41,606 bases of DNA from CAYRJD01 sp964424585 (GCA_964424585.1 CAYRJD010000005.1:1-41606), one strand, 5' to 3'. Shown: positions 15,519-23,466, counted from the stretch's first letter. Notes: generated by a model from the letters alone, not told the origin. Numbers and translations are program-made.

Positions 15519-16378
15519 ACACCTCAACTAACCGCCCAGTGCGGGTCGTGACCGACAGCTCGTCCGACCTTCCCGCCGATCTGGTGAGCCAGCTCGACAT
15601 CACGGTGGTGCCGCTGGTCGTCAACTTCGGCACCGAGTCGTTCGCCGACGGCGTCGATCTTGACCGAGACGAGTTTTGGGCGCGGTGCGCGAAGAGCGCC
15701 GAGCTGCCGCGCACGGCCGCGGTGAGCGCCGAGGTTTTCGGCCAGGCCTATCGAGACGCCGCGGACGACGGTGCTAACGACGTCGTCGCCATCACCTTGT
15801 CGAAAGAGCTGTCGGCGACGCACGAGTCAGCGCTCACCGCCGCGGAAGGTTTGGCCGGCGAAGCGAACGTGCGCGTCGTCGACAGCACGTTCGTTTCAAT
15901 GGGCGCTGGCACGCTCGTGCTGATGGCGGCACGGGCTGCGGCGAGCGGCGCGTCGGCTTCGGAGATCGTGGCCCAGGTCACCGAGGCGCGCGAGCGCACG
16001 CACCTGATCGCCGCGCTCGACACGTTCGACAACCTGCGCAAGGGTGGACGCATCGGCGCCGCCAAGAGCCTGCTCGGCACCGCTTTGTCGGTGAAGCCGC
16101 TGATCGAGGTCGCCGACGGCGTGGTGGTGCCGGCCGGACGCCAGCGCACTCGCACCAAGGCGAAGGCTCACCTGCTGAACGTCGTCAGCGAGCACGCCCG
16201 CAGCATCGAAGAGGTTGCGGTGGTGCACGCTCGGTGTTTTGACGTCGACGAATTCGCAGCGCGCATACGCGCCGTCATTAGCGAAGGCGTGCCGTGCACG
16301 GTCGCCGATATCGGGCCCGTCGTGGGGGCGCACGCCGGCGAGGGTGCCATCGGGGTCGTCTATCGCACGAGCGGGTGA
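15515..16378 (+). CDS. DegV family fatty-acid-binding protein
   Basis: 287 residues. DegV proteins bind a single fatty acid, and in bacteria with fatty acid kinase they present it for phosphorylation (FakB role). The sequence shows VRVVTDSSSDLPADLVSQLDITVVPLVVNFG, then SAEVFGQAY, VAITLSKELSATHESA, VRVVDSTFVSMGAGTLV and the FDNLRKGGRIGAAKSLLGTALSVKPLIEVADG core. The GTG start overlaps the murJ stop by 4 nt. No fakA kinase gene is in the window. Insertion of degV between murJ and the pseudokinase is unusual. Function as lipid carrier is family knowledge. Confidence 0.93.
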   Translation: MNTSTNRPVRVVTDSSSDLPADLVSQLDITVVPLVVNFGTESFADGVDLDRDEFWARCAKSAELPRTAAVSAEVFGQAYRDAADDGANDVVAITLSKELSATHESALTAAEGLAGEANVRVVDSTFVSMGAGTLVLMAARAAASGASASEIVAQVTEARERTHLIAALDTFDNLRKGGRIGAAKSLLGTALSVKPLIEVADGVVVPAGRQRTRTKAKAHLLNVVSEHARSIEEVAVVHARCFDVDEFAARIRAVISEGVPCTVADIGPVVGAHAGEGAIGVVYRTSG

Positions 16379-16393
16379 GGTCGGGCGCGTCGT

Positions 16394-18097
16394 ATGGCAT
16401 CTGAGCGCCGCGACGCCGCACCGCGCCAGCGCGACCTGCTGTATGAGATTTCGGGCGGGCGTCTGTTCTCGCCCGAAGTTCACACCGGCGCCAGCAACGA
16501 CCGCTACAAGCTGAGCCAGCGGCTCTGGCCGTCCGACGACGCCGCGCCGACCGAGACGTGGGCCGCCATCGACTTCACGCTGCGCCGACCGGTGACGGTT
16601 CGCCTCGTCGACGTCAACTCTGAAGCTGGCCAGCGCATGCGCTTACAAACCCAGGCGCTCGCTCGGCTAGAGCACCCGGCCTTACTCCACATTCTCGACA
16701 CCTACTCCCAAGGCCGGCGGCTCGCCGTGGTAACCGAACAGGTGCCGACCCACACGCTTGCCGATGAGGTTTGTCCGATCGCGGCTCGATCTGGCGGTGC
16801 GGCGCGCGTCGCCGAGCCTGCGGGTGCGAGCGTGTCGCACGCGGTGATGCCGATGGCTCCGGCGGAAGCGCTGCTGGTCGGCGCTTGCGTCGCCGAGGCG
16901 CTGGGCGCGCTGCACGACTGCGGGTTCGCGCACGGCGGCTTGACGGCGGCCGACGTCGGCCGGCGACCGGAGGGCGGCTTCGTAATCTTGACGGGGCCGC
17001 CGACGAGCGACGCGGTGCACATTCCCGCCACGCCGCGCGCTGACGTGCGCAGCCTTGGCGCGCTGGTGCACGAGCTGATGGTGGGCGCGCCGCCGCTCGT
17101 GCGGCTCGACGGCACGTGGGAGGTCAGCGACCAAGTGCCCGCGCCTGCGCGCCTGCTGATCGAACGCGCAGCCGACGCGACGCAGCCGTGGCCCGACGCG
17201 CGATCTGTTCAGCACGCGTGCACCGAGGCGCGCGCCGCGCTACTACGCCACCAAGCGGGCGCACCGAAACGGCGACGCGCCAAACATCGGTGGCTGACGA
17301 GCGCGGCCGGCGTGCTGGCGGCCGCTGGGCTGCTGACGGCCGGCTCGCTGCTGGCCGAGCGAATGGACGACGACGCCGGTCAGCAGCAACAGCAGTCCGC
17401 GTCGCAGTCGGCCCGATCGACGGCGGCCCGATCGACCGAGGCACGCTCGACTGAAGGGGGCTCGGCGGCGCCCGGCTTCGCATCGGCCAGCCCGAACGGC
17501 GGGGGCTATGCAGCGACGGCTAGCCCACCCGGCGCGTCGGTGGCCGCAGGGTCGGTGGCCCCACGCGGCGCCACGAACAGCACCGACGACCCGAGCTATC
17601 CGGTCGCGCGGGTGCCACTTGAGATCGCTCACATCACCGACTTCGACCCGGCTCCTGGCGGCGACCGCGTCGAGCATCCCGAGCGTCTGCGGCTCATCAA
17701 CAACGGCGACGCGACCGAAGGTTGGCACACCGAGTCGTACCGCACCGCCGACTTCGGAGGTCTCAAGGAAGGAGTCGGTCTGATCGTCGGGCTGGGTCAG
17801 CCAGCCCAAGCCGACTCCGACGGAACCTCCGACGTCGCGCAGTTCGCGATCAGCTCGCCCGACGTCGGCTGGCGCTTTGAGCTGTACGCGTCGACCGAGC
17901 GATACCACGCGCTCATCGATTGGGGCGAGCCGATAGCCGTCGTCGCTGCGGGGGCTGAGCCGACGACCCTGCTAACGAACAACGTGAAGGCCAGCTCGCT
18001 GCTGCTGTGGATCACCGACTTGGGCGCGCCGCAGCCCGACGGCGACTTCAGCGTCACCATCACCCGAATCGCGGTGGAACGCGAGCTGCCGTCCTAG
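16394..18097 (+). CDS. Membrane pseudokinase with external C-terminal domain (MurJ-partner type)
   Basis: 567 residues in three parts. (1) A protein-kinase-like fold, about 36-275, without catalytic residues. The beta-3 Lys position reads PVTVRLVD (Arg), the catalytic loop reads HGGLTAADV instead of HRDLKPEN, and the DFG position reads ILTGPP. (2) One helix at about 283-308 (WLTSAAGVLAAAGLLTAGSLLA) followed by a Ser/Ala/Gln-rich linker. (3) An external domain from about 405 with DRVEHPERLRLINNGDATEGWHTESY and EGVGLIVGLGQ, resembling the C-terminus of mycobacterial MviN (Rv3910). In that protein the flippase, pseudokinase and external domain are fused, and the phosphorylated pseudokinase recruits FhaA. 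Here the pseudokinase is a separate polypeptide. Start ATG 16394, 15 nt after degV. Confidence 0.85.
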   Translation: MASERRDAAPRQRDLLYEISGGRLFSPEVHTGASNDRYKLSQRLWPSDDAAPTETWAAIDFTLRRPVTVRLVDVNSEAGQRMRLQTQALARLEHPALLHILDTYSQGRRLAVVTEQVPTHTLADEVCPIAARSGGAARVAEPAGASVSHAVMPMAPAEALLVGACVAEALGALHDCGFAHGGLTAADVGRRPEGGFVILTGPPTSDAVHIPATPRADVRSLGALVHELMVGAPPLVRLDGTWEVSDQVPAPARLLIERAADATQPWPDARSVQHACTEARAALLRHQAGAPKRRRAKHRWLTSAAGVLAAAGLLTAGSLLAERMDDDAGQQQQQSASQSARSTAARSTEARSTEGGSAAPGFASASPNGGGYAATASPPGASVAAGSVAPRGATNSTDDPSYPVARVPLEIAHITDFDPAPGGDRVEHPERLRLINNGDATEGWHTESYRTADFGGLKEGVGLIVGLGQPAQADSDGTSDVAQFAISSPDVGWRFELYASTERYHALIDWGEPIAVVAAGAEPTTLLTNNVKASSLLLWITDLGAPQPDGDFSVTITRIAVERELPS

Positions 18098-18100
18098 CCT
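18095..18100 (+). promoter_or_regulatory. -10 hexamer TAGCCT for the small membrane gene upstream of trxB
   Basis: TAGCCT overlaps the pseudokinase stop codon and ends 6 nt before the GTG at 18107. It probably starts the transcript that includes trxB. Confidence 0.45.
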
Positions 18101-18106
18101 CTAATC

Positions 18107-18484
18107 GTGCGCTCTCGCAGCCAGTCGGCGGCCCAACACGACACGGCAGGCCAAGACGACACAGAGCAGGGCCAGCACGACGGCATCGCCAGCGCCGTCG
18201 GCTCGTTCACGCACTTCGTCGCCCACGTGCGCACCAAGACAACCGGGCGCGTCATCACCGCGGCGAGGGTGATCGTGTTTGCTCTGGTCATCGCGGTGAT
18301 GGCAGTGGCCGCGGTCGCGCTGCTGCTGGTCGGGCTGGTGCGCGCGCTCGATGTCGCGCTGCCGCGCGGCGCGTGGCTGGCACACCTGGTCGCCGCGACG
18401 CTGAGCGGCATCGTCGGCGCGGTGCTGTGGCGTCGGCGCAAGGCGCCTCGCGCCGACGCGACCGAGAGTGAGCGCGATGAGTGA
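18107..18484 (+). CDS. Small membrane protein upstream of trxB
   Basis: 125 residues with a Gln/Asp-rich hydrophilic N-terminus, a basic stretch, a long hydrophobic helix (VIVFALVIAVMAVAAVALLLVGLVRAL) and a second one (AWLAHLVAATLSGIVGAVLW) ending in RRRK. This looks like the phage-holin-superfamily-like two-helix proteins of actinobacteria, but I cannot assign it. The GTG at 18107 lies 6 nt after TAGCCT. The end overlaps the trxB start, so the two are probably co-translated. Confidence 0.7.
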   Translation: MRSRSQSAAQHDTAGQDDTEQGQHDGIASAVGSFTHFVAHVRTKTTGRVITAARVIVFALVIAVMAVAAVALLLVGLVRALDVALPRGAWLAHLVAATLSGIVGAVLWRRRKAPRADATESERDE

Positions 18485-19427
18485 CGGTGCCGACCGCGAG
18501 GTCATCATCATCGGCAGCGGGCCGGCCGGGCTGACCGCCGCCATCTACGCGGCGCGCGCCAACCTCTCGCCGCTGGTTCTCGAAGGCGAACCGTCGTCGA
18601 CGAGCGATCAGCCTGGCGGTCAGCTCATGCTGACCACCGACGTCGAGAACTATCCGGGCTTTCCCGACGGCGTGCTCGGCCCCGATCTGATGACCAGCTT
18701 TCGCGCCCAAGCGTTGCGCTTCGGCGCGGACATCGTGACGGCGAAGGTCACGTCGGTCGACTTCTCGGGGCCGCCGCACACGGTCACCGTGGGCGACCAG
18801 ACGCACACCGCCGAGGCCGTCATCGTCGCGACCGGCGCGCGCAGCCTGCTGCTCGGACTCGACGACGAGCTGCGGCTGATGGGTCACGGCGTGTCGACGT
18901 GCGCGACGTGCGACGGGTTTTTCTTTGGCGGCCAGCAGATCGCCGTGGTCGGCGGCGGCGACAGCGCGATGGAAGAGGCCAACTTCCTCACCCGCTTCGC
19001 CGAGCGCGTCTACCTCGTGCATCGGCGCGACCAGCTGAGGGCGTCAAAGATCATGGCCGACCGAGCGATGGCTAACGACAAGATCACCTTCGTGTGGAAC
19101 AGCACCGTCGACGCGATCCACGGCGACGCCAAGGTGGAGGGCTTGACGCTCGCCAGCACCGTCTCAGGTGAGCGCACGCAGCTCGACGTGACGGGCCTCT
19201 TCGTCGCCATCGGGCACAGCCCCAACACCGACCTGTTCGTCGGGCAGCTGCCGATGCGCGATGACGGCTACCTCATCACCAGCCCCGACAGCACGAAGAC
19301 GTCGGTCGCCGGCGTGTTCGCTTGCGGCGACGCGCAAGACAGCTACTACCGCCAAGCGGTGACCGCGGCAGGGTCGGGGTGCATGGCTGCGATCGATGCT
19401 GAGCGATGGCTAGAGAGCGATCGGTAG
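18477..19427 (+). CDS. trxB: Thioredoxin-disulfide reductase
   Basis: NADPH-dependent flavoenzyme that reduces thioredoxin. The 316 residues contain the FAD motif VIIIGSGPAGLTAAIYAARA, the redox pair CATC (Cys142 and Cys145), the NADPH motif VVGGGDSAMEEANFL followed by HRRD, and the C-terminal GVFACGDAQDSYYRQAVTAAGSG. The start is ambiguous between GTG 18468 and ATG 18477; I take the ATG, whose 8-nt overlap with the upstream stop suggests coupling. It pairs with trxA 50 nt downstream, as in mycobacterial trxB2-trxC. Confidence 0.96.
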   Translation: MSDGADREVIIIGSGPAGLTAAIYAARANLSPLVLEGEPSSTSDQPGGQLMLTTDVENYPGFPDGVLGPDLMTSFRAQALRFGADIVTAKVTSVDFSGPPHTVTVGDQTHTAEAVIVATGARSLLLGLDDELRLMGHGVSTCATCDGFFFGGQQIAVVGGGDSAMEEANFLTRFAERVYLVHRRDQLRASKIMADRAMANDKITFVWNSTVDAIHGDAKVEGLTLASTVSGERTQLDVTGLFVAIGHSPNTDLFVGQLPMRDDGYLITSPDSTKTSVAGVFACGDAQDSYYRQAVTAAGSGCMAAIDAERWLESDR

Positions 19428-19476
19428 GCTGTCGCTAACCAACCGGCCAACGGCCGAGCAACAGAGAGGCAAACCC

Positions 19477-19800
19477 GTGGCAGCAAACATCACCGACCTC
19501 GACTCCAACACATTCGACGAGACGATCGGTGCGACCGACGTCCCGGTGCTCATCGACTTCTGGGCTGAGTGGTGTGGCCCGTGCAAGCAGGTCGCACCCG
19601 TGCTGGAAGAGATCGCGACAGAGCAGCACGCGCTGCGCATCGCGAAGGTCGACGTCGATGCCAACCAAGACATCGCGCTGCGCTACAACGTGATGAGCAT
19701 TCCCACGCTTATCCTGTTTCAAGACGGCCAAGAGGCGCACCGCTTCGTCGGGGCGAGGGGCAAAGACGCGCTGCTGAAAGACTTGAGCGCATACCTGTAG
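19477..19800 (+). CDS. trxA: Thioredoxin
   Basis: Small cytosolic dithiol carrier reduced by TrxB. The 107 residues hold WCGPCK (Cys33, Cys36) and the cis-Pro segment VMSIPTLILFQDG. The start is GTG at 19477 with AGAGAGG 5 nt upstream. TAGGCT (19425-19430), overlapping the trxB stop, may be a second promoter. Confidence 0.96.
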   Translation: MAANITDLDSNTFDETIGATDVPVLIDFWAEWCGPCKQVAPVLEEIATEQHALRIAKVDVDANQDIALRYNVMSIPTLILFQDGQEAHRFVGARGKDALLKDLSAYL

Positions 19801-19889
19801 AGAGCGGCCCCCCTCCCACTTCGCCAGACAATCCGCCGCAAGCCCCGCACGCTTGGGCTAGCCGCGGCGGGCCGGTTCGCCCGTTCAGC

Positions 19890-20843
19890 GTGGGCGCGGC
19901 TGGCGATCACGTCGTCGACCTGCAGCGTCGCTTGGCGCACCTTCACTTTGGTGCCGGGCCGCTGACCGATCAGTTCACCGAGCAAACGGCCGTGGCGGTG
20001 AAAGAGTTTCAAGCCAGCCGCGGCATCGACGTCGACGGGGTCGTCGGGCCGCAGACGTGGGCGTTGCTAGTAGAGGCTGGGTATGAGCTGGGCGACCGGC
20101 TGCTCTATCTGCGCACGCCGACGATGCGGGGCGAGGACGTCGCGAGGGCGCAGACGATGCTCAGCAAGATGGGGTTTCTGGCTGGCCGGGTCGACGGCAT
20201 CTGGGGGCCCAAGACCGCGGCGGCGCTGGTCGAGTTTCAGCACAACACCGCGCTCGTGGCCGACGGCGTCTGCGGGGCGCGGACCATCTTGGCGCTGCGT
20301 CGGCTGAGCCGTCGACTAAGCGACCGCAGCATCGTGGCGCACATCGAAGAGCGCGAGCAGATGCCGCCTGGCACCGGCGGCCTCGCGGGCACGCGCCTCG
20401 CGGTGGGCGAAGCTGGCGGCGCCGGGCCGCTGAGCGCGGCGGTACGGCGGATGCTCACCGCAGCCGACGCGGTGGTGCTGCCGCTCTCGCATCCCAACTG
20501 GACAGCTCAAGCCAACCAGGCCAACCGATTTGCGGCTGCCGTGTACGTGGGCTTCGACATTCGGCCCGAGACGGCCAACGTCGCCTACTTTCAGGGCCGC
20601 CACTATGTCAGCGAGGTCGGTCAGCAGATCGCGAGCCGTGTAGCTGAGCGACTGGTGTCTTCGTGCGGCTCGGTCGGCTTGCGTGGCATGGCGCTGCCGA
20701 TCTTGCGTGACAGCTCGATGCCCGCCGTGCTGCTGCGACTGCCATCGGCGATGCAGGCAGCCACAACGGCCCATAGTATTGCGACTGTCGTCCACGGCGC
20801 GCTATTTGATACGCTGTGTGCTGCTGACGCGAGCGCGACCTAG
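19890..20843 (+). CDS. CwlM-like protein: two peptidoglycan-binding domains plus pseudo-amidase
   Basis: About 317 residues. Two PG_binding_1 repeats are clear: VVDLQRRLAHLHFG...AVKEFQASRGIDVDG (about 8-60) and VARAQTMLSKMGFL, KTAAALVEFQHNTALVADG (about 85-135). The rest aligns with the amidase_3 domain of mycobacterial CwlM by order and position next to trxA-parB. The zinc ligands are missing: DPGHGG reads VGEAGGAG, SLHAN reads YVGFDI, and the late Glu segment reads MPAVLLRLPSAM. CwlM itself is catalytically inert and activates MurA; a regulatory role here is inferred. The start is uncertain: GTG 19890 is the first in-frame start after trxA but cuts close to the first repeat, so initiation inside trxA cannot be excluded. 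Confidence 0.75.
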   Translation: MGAAGDHVVDLQRRLAHLHFGAGPLTDQFTEQTAVAVKEFQASRGIDVDGVVGPQTWALLVEAGYELGDRLLYLRTPTMRGEDVARAQTMLSKMGFLAGRVDGIWGPKTAAALVEFQHNTALVADGVCGARTILALRRLSRRLSDRSIVAHIEEREQMPPGTGGLAGTRLAVGEAGGAGPLSAAVRRMLTAADAVVLPLSHPNWTAQANQANRFAAAVYVGFDIRPETANVAYFQGRHYVSEVGQQIASRVAERLVSSCGSVGLRGMALPILRDSSMPAVLLRLPSAMQAATTAHSIATVVHGALFDTLCAADASAT

Positions 20844-21044
20844 AGCTTTGTCGACAGGTTTTCCCCACGAATTCTGGCGATTTGCGTGGGTTTCCACCGA
20901 AATTCGGAGGTTATCCACAAAGGTGAATAACGAGGTTGAACTTAGGCGTTCATCCGCGGTCGAACGTGGCTAGGTAGTTCAACCTCAACTTGAAGCGACG
21001 CCGCTCGTGCTCGTGTGATTCGGGTGCGACTATATATGCTACCA
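20844..21044. other. Non-coding stretch with DnaA boxes, long inverted repeat and A+T-rich patch
   Basis: Between convergent cwlM-like and parB genes. It holds TTTTCCCCA (20859-20867, near-box), palindrome CCGAAATTCGG (20897-20907), perfect DnaA box TTATCCACA (20911-20919) facing TTATTCACC on the other strand (20922-20930), an 11-bp perfect inverted repeat GAGGTTGAACT / AGTTCAACCTC (20932-20942 and 20976-20986) with an inner CGTTC/GAACG stem, and TATATATGCTACCATTA near 21031-21047, the most A+T-rich run in this part of the window. No ORF is supported. Confidence 0.6.
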
Positions 21045-21938
21045 TTAGTCGTTTTGGCGTGAAATTTGGCTTGCGATGCGGCGTAGGTCGGCAGCATCAG
21101 CATAGCGTACAACGATTTTGCCGGCGCCGGCGGTGGCGGGCTCTACCGTCACGTCAGTCGATAGCGCGTCGGCTATAGCATTGCGCGCCTCTAGCTGCGC
21201 GGCCGAGAGCGCCGGGTCTGGACGCTCGCGTCGACCTCGCTGTCGGCGGCGACGAGGCTCACGGTCGGCACTTGCGTTTGCGAGCCGCTCTAGGTCGCGC
21301 ACGCTGAGCGTTCCCGAGGCCACACGCTCGGCGAGCCGCTTGATCTCGCTCTTGTCCTTTAGGCCTGCCAGCACGCGCGCGTGGCCAGCGGTCAGCTGGC
21401 CTGTGCGCACCTTGGCCTGCACCGCGCCCGGCAGGTTGAGCAGCCGCAAGCTGTTGGTGATGGTGGCTCGGCTCTTGCCCACTCGCTTGCCCACCTGGTC
21501 GTGGGTGAGATCGAAGTCGTCGATCAGCTGCCGATAGGCGGCTGCCTCTTCTAGCGGGCCGAGGTCGGCCCGGTGCACGTTTTCGACGATGGCCTCGACG
21601 AGGCTATCTGCGTCGTCTGCCTGCTTGACGATCGCCGGAATGACCGACAGCTTCGCCATCTGGGCGGCTCGCCAGCGTCGCTCGCCAGCGATCAGCGCGT
21701 AGCGCCCGGCGGCGTCTAGCTCGCGCACGACGACGGGCTGCAGCACGCCGACCTCGGCGATTGATTCGGCGAGGGCCGCTAGCTCGGCGTCATCGAAGTG
21801 CTTGCGTGGCTGTGCCGGATTGGGCTCGATGGCGACGCAGGCGAGCTCTTGATAGGCGCTGGCGCTGCGAGGAATGAGGCTTGACAGGCCGCGGCCGAGG
21901 CCGGTGGTGCGAGGGGCGGCGTCGCTGCTGGCGTTCAC
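21045..21938 (-). CDS. parB: Chromosome-partitioning protein ParB
   Basis: CTP-dependent DNA clamp loaded at parS. The 297 residues show the basic N-terminal GLGRGLSSLIP motif that engages ParA, PNPAQPRKHFDD, the CTP-binding GERRWRAA (85-92), ENVHRADLGPLEEAAAYRQL, the helix-turn-helix KRVGKSRATITNSLRLLNLP, and a C-terminal dimer domain (ISTDVTVEP-like ALSTDVTVEPATAGAGKIVVRY). The ATG overlaps the parA stop by 4 nt. Confidence 0.97.
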   Translation of the reverse strand: MNASSDAAPRTTGLGRGLSSLIPRSASAYQELACVAIEPNPAQPRKHFDDAELAALAESIAEVGVLQPVVVRELDAAGRYALIAGERRWRAAQMAKLSVIPAIVKQADDADSLVEAIVENVHRADLGPLEEAAAYRQLIDDFDLTHDQVGKRVGKSRATITNSLRLLNLPGAVQAKVRTGQLTAGHARVLAGLKDKSEIKRLAERVASGTLSVRDLERLANASADREPRRRRQRGRRERPDPALSAAQLEARNAIADALSTDVTVEPATAGAGKIVVRYADAADLRRIASQISRQND

Positions 21939-22741
21939 GGGCGGGGCTCCTGGGTGTCAGTGGCAGGTGGGGTGTCTGGGTCGCGCGCGATCAGCTCGTC
22001 GGTCAGCGCGCCATACGCGGTGGCGCCGGTGCCTTCGGGGTCGAAGACGCCGATGGGCTGTCCGTGGCTGGGCGCCTCGGCCAGCTTGACCGATCGAGGC
22101 ACCACGTGGGCGCACACGAGATCGCCGAAGTGGCGTCGCACGTCGTCAACGACGTCGCCCGCGAGGTTCGTGCGTGAGTCGAACATTACGAGCACTATGG
22201 CGCTCACCGTCAACGACGGATTGAGGTCGGATTGAACCAGCTCGATGTTGGCGAGCATCTGCGCCAGGCCTTCGAGGGCGTAGTACTCGCACTGCACCGG
22301 AATGACCAGCTCGGTCGCGGCCGCCAGGCCGTTGATGGTGAGCAGACCGAGCGACGGCGGGCAGTCGATGAGCACGTAGTCGTACGCGCTGCGCAGGTCT
22401 GCGAGCGCCGCGCGCAGGCGATGCTCTCTGCTCAGCGCGGACGCGAGTTCGACCTCTGCATCGGCTAGATCGCTGATGGCCGGCACCGCGTCGAGACCTG
22501 CCACGGCCGTTTTCCTGACGCAGTCCGCCAGCGGCACAGATCGCGTGAGCGCGTGGTAGGTGGAGGCACCCACGCTGCGCGGGTCGATGCCCAATCCGGT
22601 GGTTGCGTTGCCCTGCGGGTCGAGGTCGACCAGCAACGTGCGGTGGCCGCGCGCGGCGAGTTCGGCGCTGATGCTGATGGCGGTCGTCGTCTTGCCCACG
22701 CCGCCTTTTCGGTTGGCGATGGCGATGGTGCGGACGCTCAC
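21935..22741 (-). CDS. parA: Chromosome-partitioning ATPase ParA
   Basis: Walker-type ATPase that drives segregation of ParB-parS complexes over the nucleoid. The deviant Walker A reads NRKGGVGKTTTAIS, Walker A' is LLVDLDPQGNATTGLG, and Walker B is YVLIDCPPSLGLLT. The product is 268 residues from GTG 22741 or 270 from ATG 22747. I favour GTG because TAGCGT (22751-22756, minus strand) is 9 nt before it but only 3 nt before the ATG. It diverges from rsmG with parS in between. Orthology is secure. Confidence 0.96.
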   Translation of the reverse strand: MSVRTIAIANRKGGVGKTTTAISISAELAARGHRTLLVDLDPQGNATTGLGIDPRSVGASTYHALTRSVPLADCVRKTAVAGLDAVPAISDLADAEVELASALSREHRLRAALADLRSAYDYVLIDCPPSLGLLTINGLAAATELVIPVQCEYYALEGLAQMLANIELVQSDLNPSLTVSAIVLVMFDSRTNLAGDVVDDVRRHFGDLVCAHVVPRSVKLAEAPSHGQPIGVFDPEGTGATAYGALTDELIARDPDTPPATDTQEPRP

Positions 22742-22750
22742 GAGCATCGC

Positions 22751-22756
22751 ACGCTA
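22751..22756 (-). promoter_or_regulatory. -10 hexamer TAGCGT for parA
   Basis: On the minus strand TAGCGT lies 9 nt before GTG 22741. It is 5 bp from the parS palindrome, so ParB bound at parS would cover the promoter. Confidence 0.4.
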
Positions 22757-22761
22757 CCCGA

Positions 22762-22777
22762 TGTTTCACGTGAAACC
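22762..22777. other. parS centromere-like site
   Basis: TGTTTCACGTGAAACC contains the perfect 14-bp palindrome GTTTCACGTGAAAC (22763-22776), the bacterial parS core recognised by ParB. Only the last outer base differs from the 16-bp consensus, which ends in A. It is the only full copy I found in the window and lies between the divergent parA and rsmG starts. Confidence 0.93.
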
Positions 22778-22788
22778 ACCGCGCTCGC

Positions 22789-22794
22789 TAGCCT
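22789..22794 (+). promoter_or_regulatory. -10 hexamer TAGCCT for leaderless rsmG
   Basis: TAGCCT ends 6 nt before the GTG at 22801, 11 bp downstream of parS. Confidence 0.45.
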
Positions 22795-22800
22795 CCAACC

Positions 22801-23466
22801 GTGACCGCCCGCGGCGAGGCCGATGCTCTGCTAGCCGTGCTGTTGACGGCTCAGCGCCTGAGTTTTCTGGGCGGCGCGCCCATCTCCGGCCAAGTCGACC
22901 ACGCGCTGGCGCACGCCCGCGCCGCCGGACTAGAACGTCTGCCCAGCGGCGCTGCGGTGCTCGACCTGGGTTCTGGCGCCGGTGTTCCGGGAATCGTCGC
23001 GGCTCATCATCATTCTCGTCTTCGCTTCACACTGCTCGATCGCTCTGCTAAGCGCAGCGCGTTCTTGCGCGAAGCCTCGTGCCGCCTGGGTCTGGACGTG
23101 CCGTTCTTTGCGACCGGCGACGATTTTGGCCGGGTGACTGTCGCAGAAGGCGACGCCGCCGAGCTCGCACACGAAGAGCGTCACCGCCACCGATACGCCG
23201 TCGTGCTGAGTCGGGCGTTCGGGGCACCGGCTGTTACCGCTGAGTGCGCGACTGGTTTTCTCGCGCCCGGCGGCACGCTCGTCGTCGCCGAGCCGCCACA
23301 GCCAGATTTGCTGCGCTGGCCTGAAGGTGCGCTGGCGCAGCTCGGTCTCGCCGTTGCTGAGCTAGTGTCTGGCCCGCCGCGCTTTGCCGTCTTGACCGCT
23401 GTTGCTCCCTGCGCCGAGGCGTTCCCTCGGCCATGGAAGCAGATCGTCAAGCGACCCCTCTACTAG
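22801..23466 (+). CDS. rsmG: 16S rRNA (guanine527-N7)-methyltransferase
   Basis: Methylates G527 of 16S rRNA using S-adenosylmethionine; also known as GidB. The 221 residues carry motif I AVLDLGSGAGVPGIV, then RFTLLDRSAKRSAFLREA, and VVLSRAFGAPA in place of the usual ARA loop, with the C-terminal PRPWKQIVKRPLY end. The GTG start follows TAGCCT by 6 nt. In most bacteria rsmG lies in the same direction as jag and parAB; here it is inverted, converging on khpB and diverging from parA. Confidence 0.94.
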   Translation: MTARGEADALLAVLLTAQRLSFLGGAPISGQVDHALAHARAAGLERLPSGAAVLDLGSGAGVPGIVAAHHHSRLRFTLLDRSAKRSAFLREASCRLGLDVPFFATGDDFGRVTVAEGDAAELAHEERHRHRYAVVLSRAFGAPAVTAECATGFLAPGGTLVVAEPPQPDLLRWPEGALAQLGLAVAELVSGPPRFAVLTAVAPCAEAFPRPWKQIVKRPLY

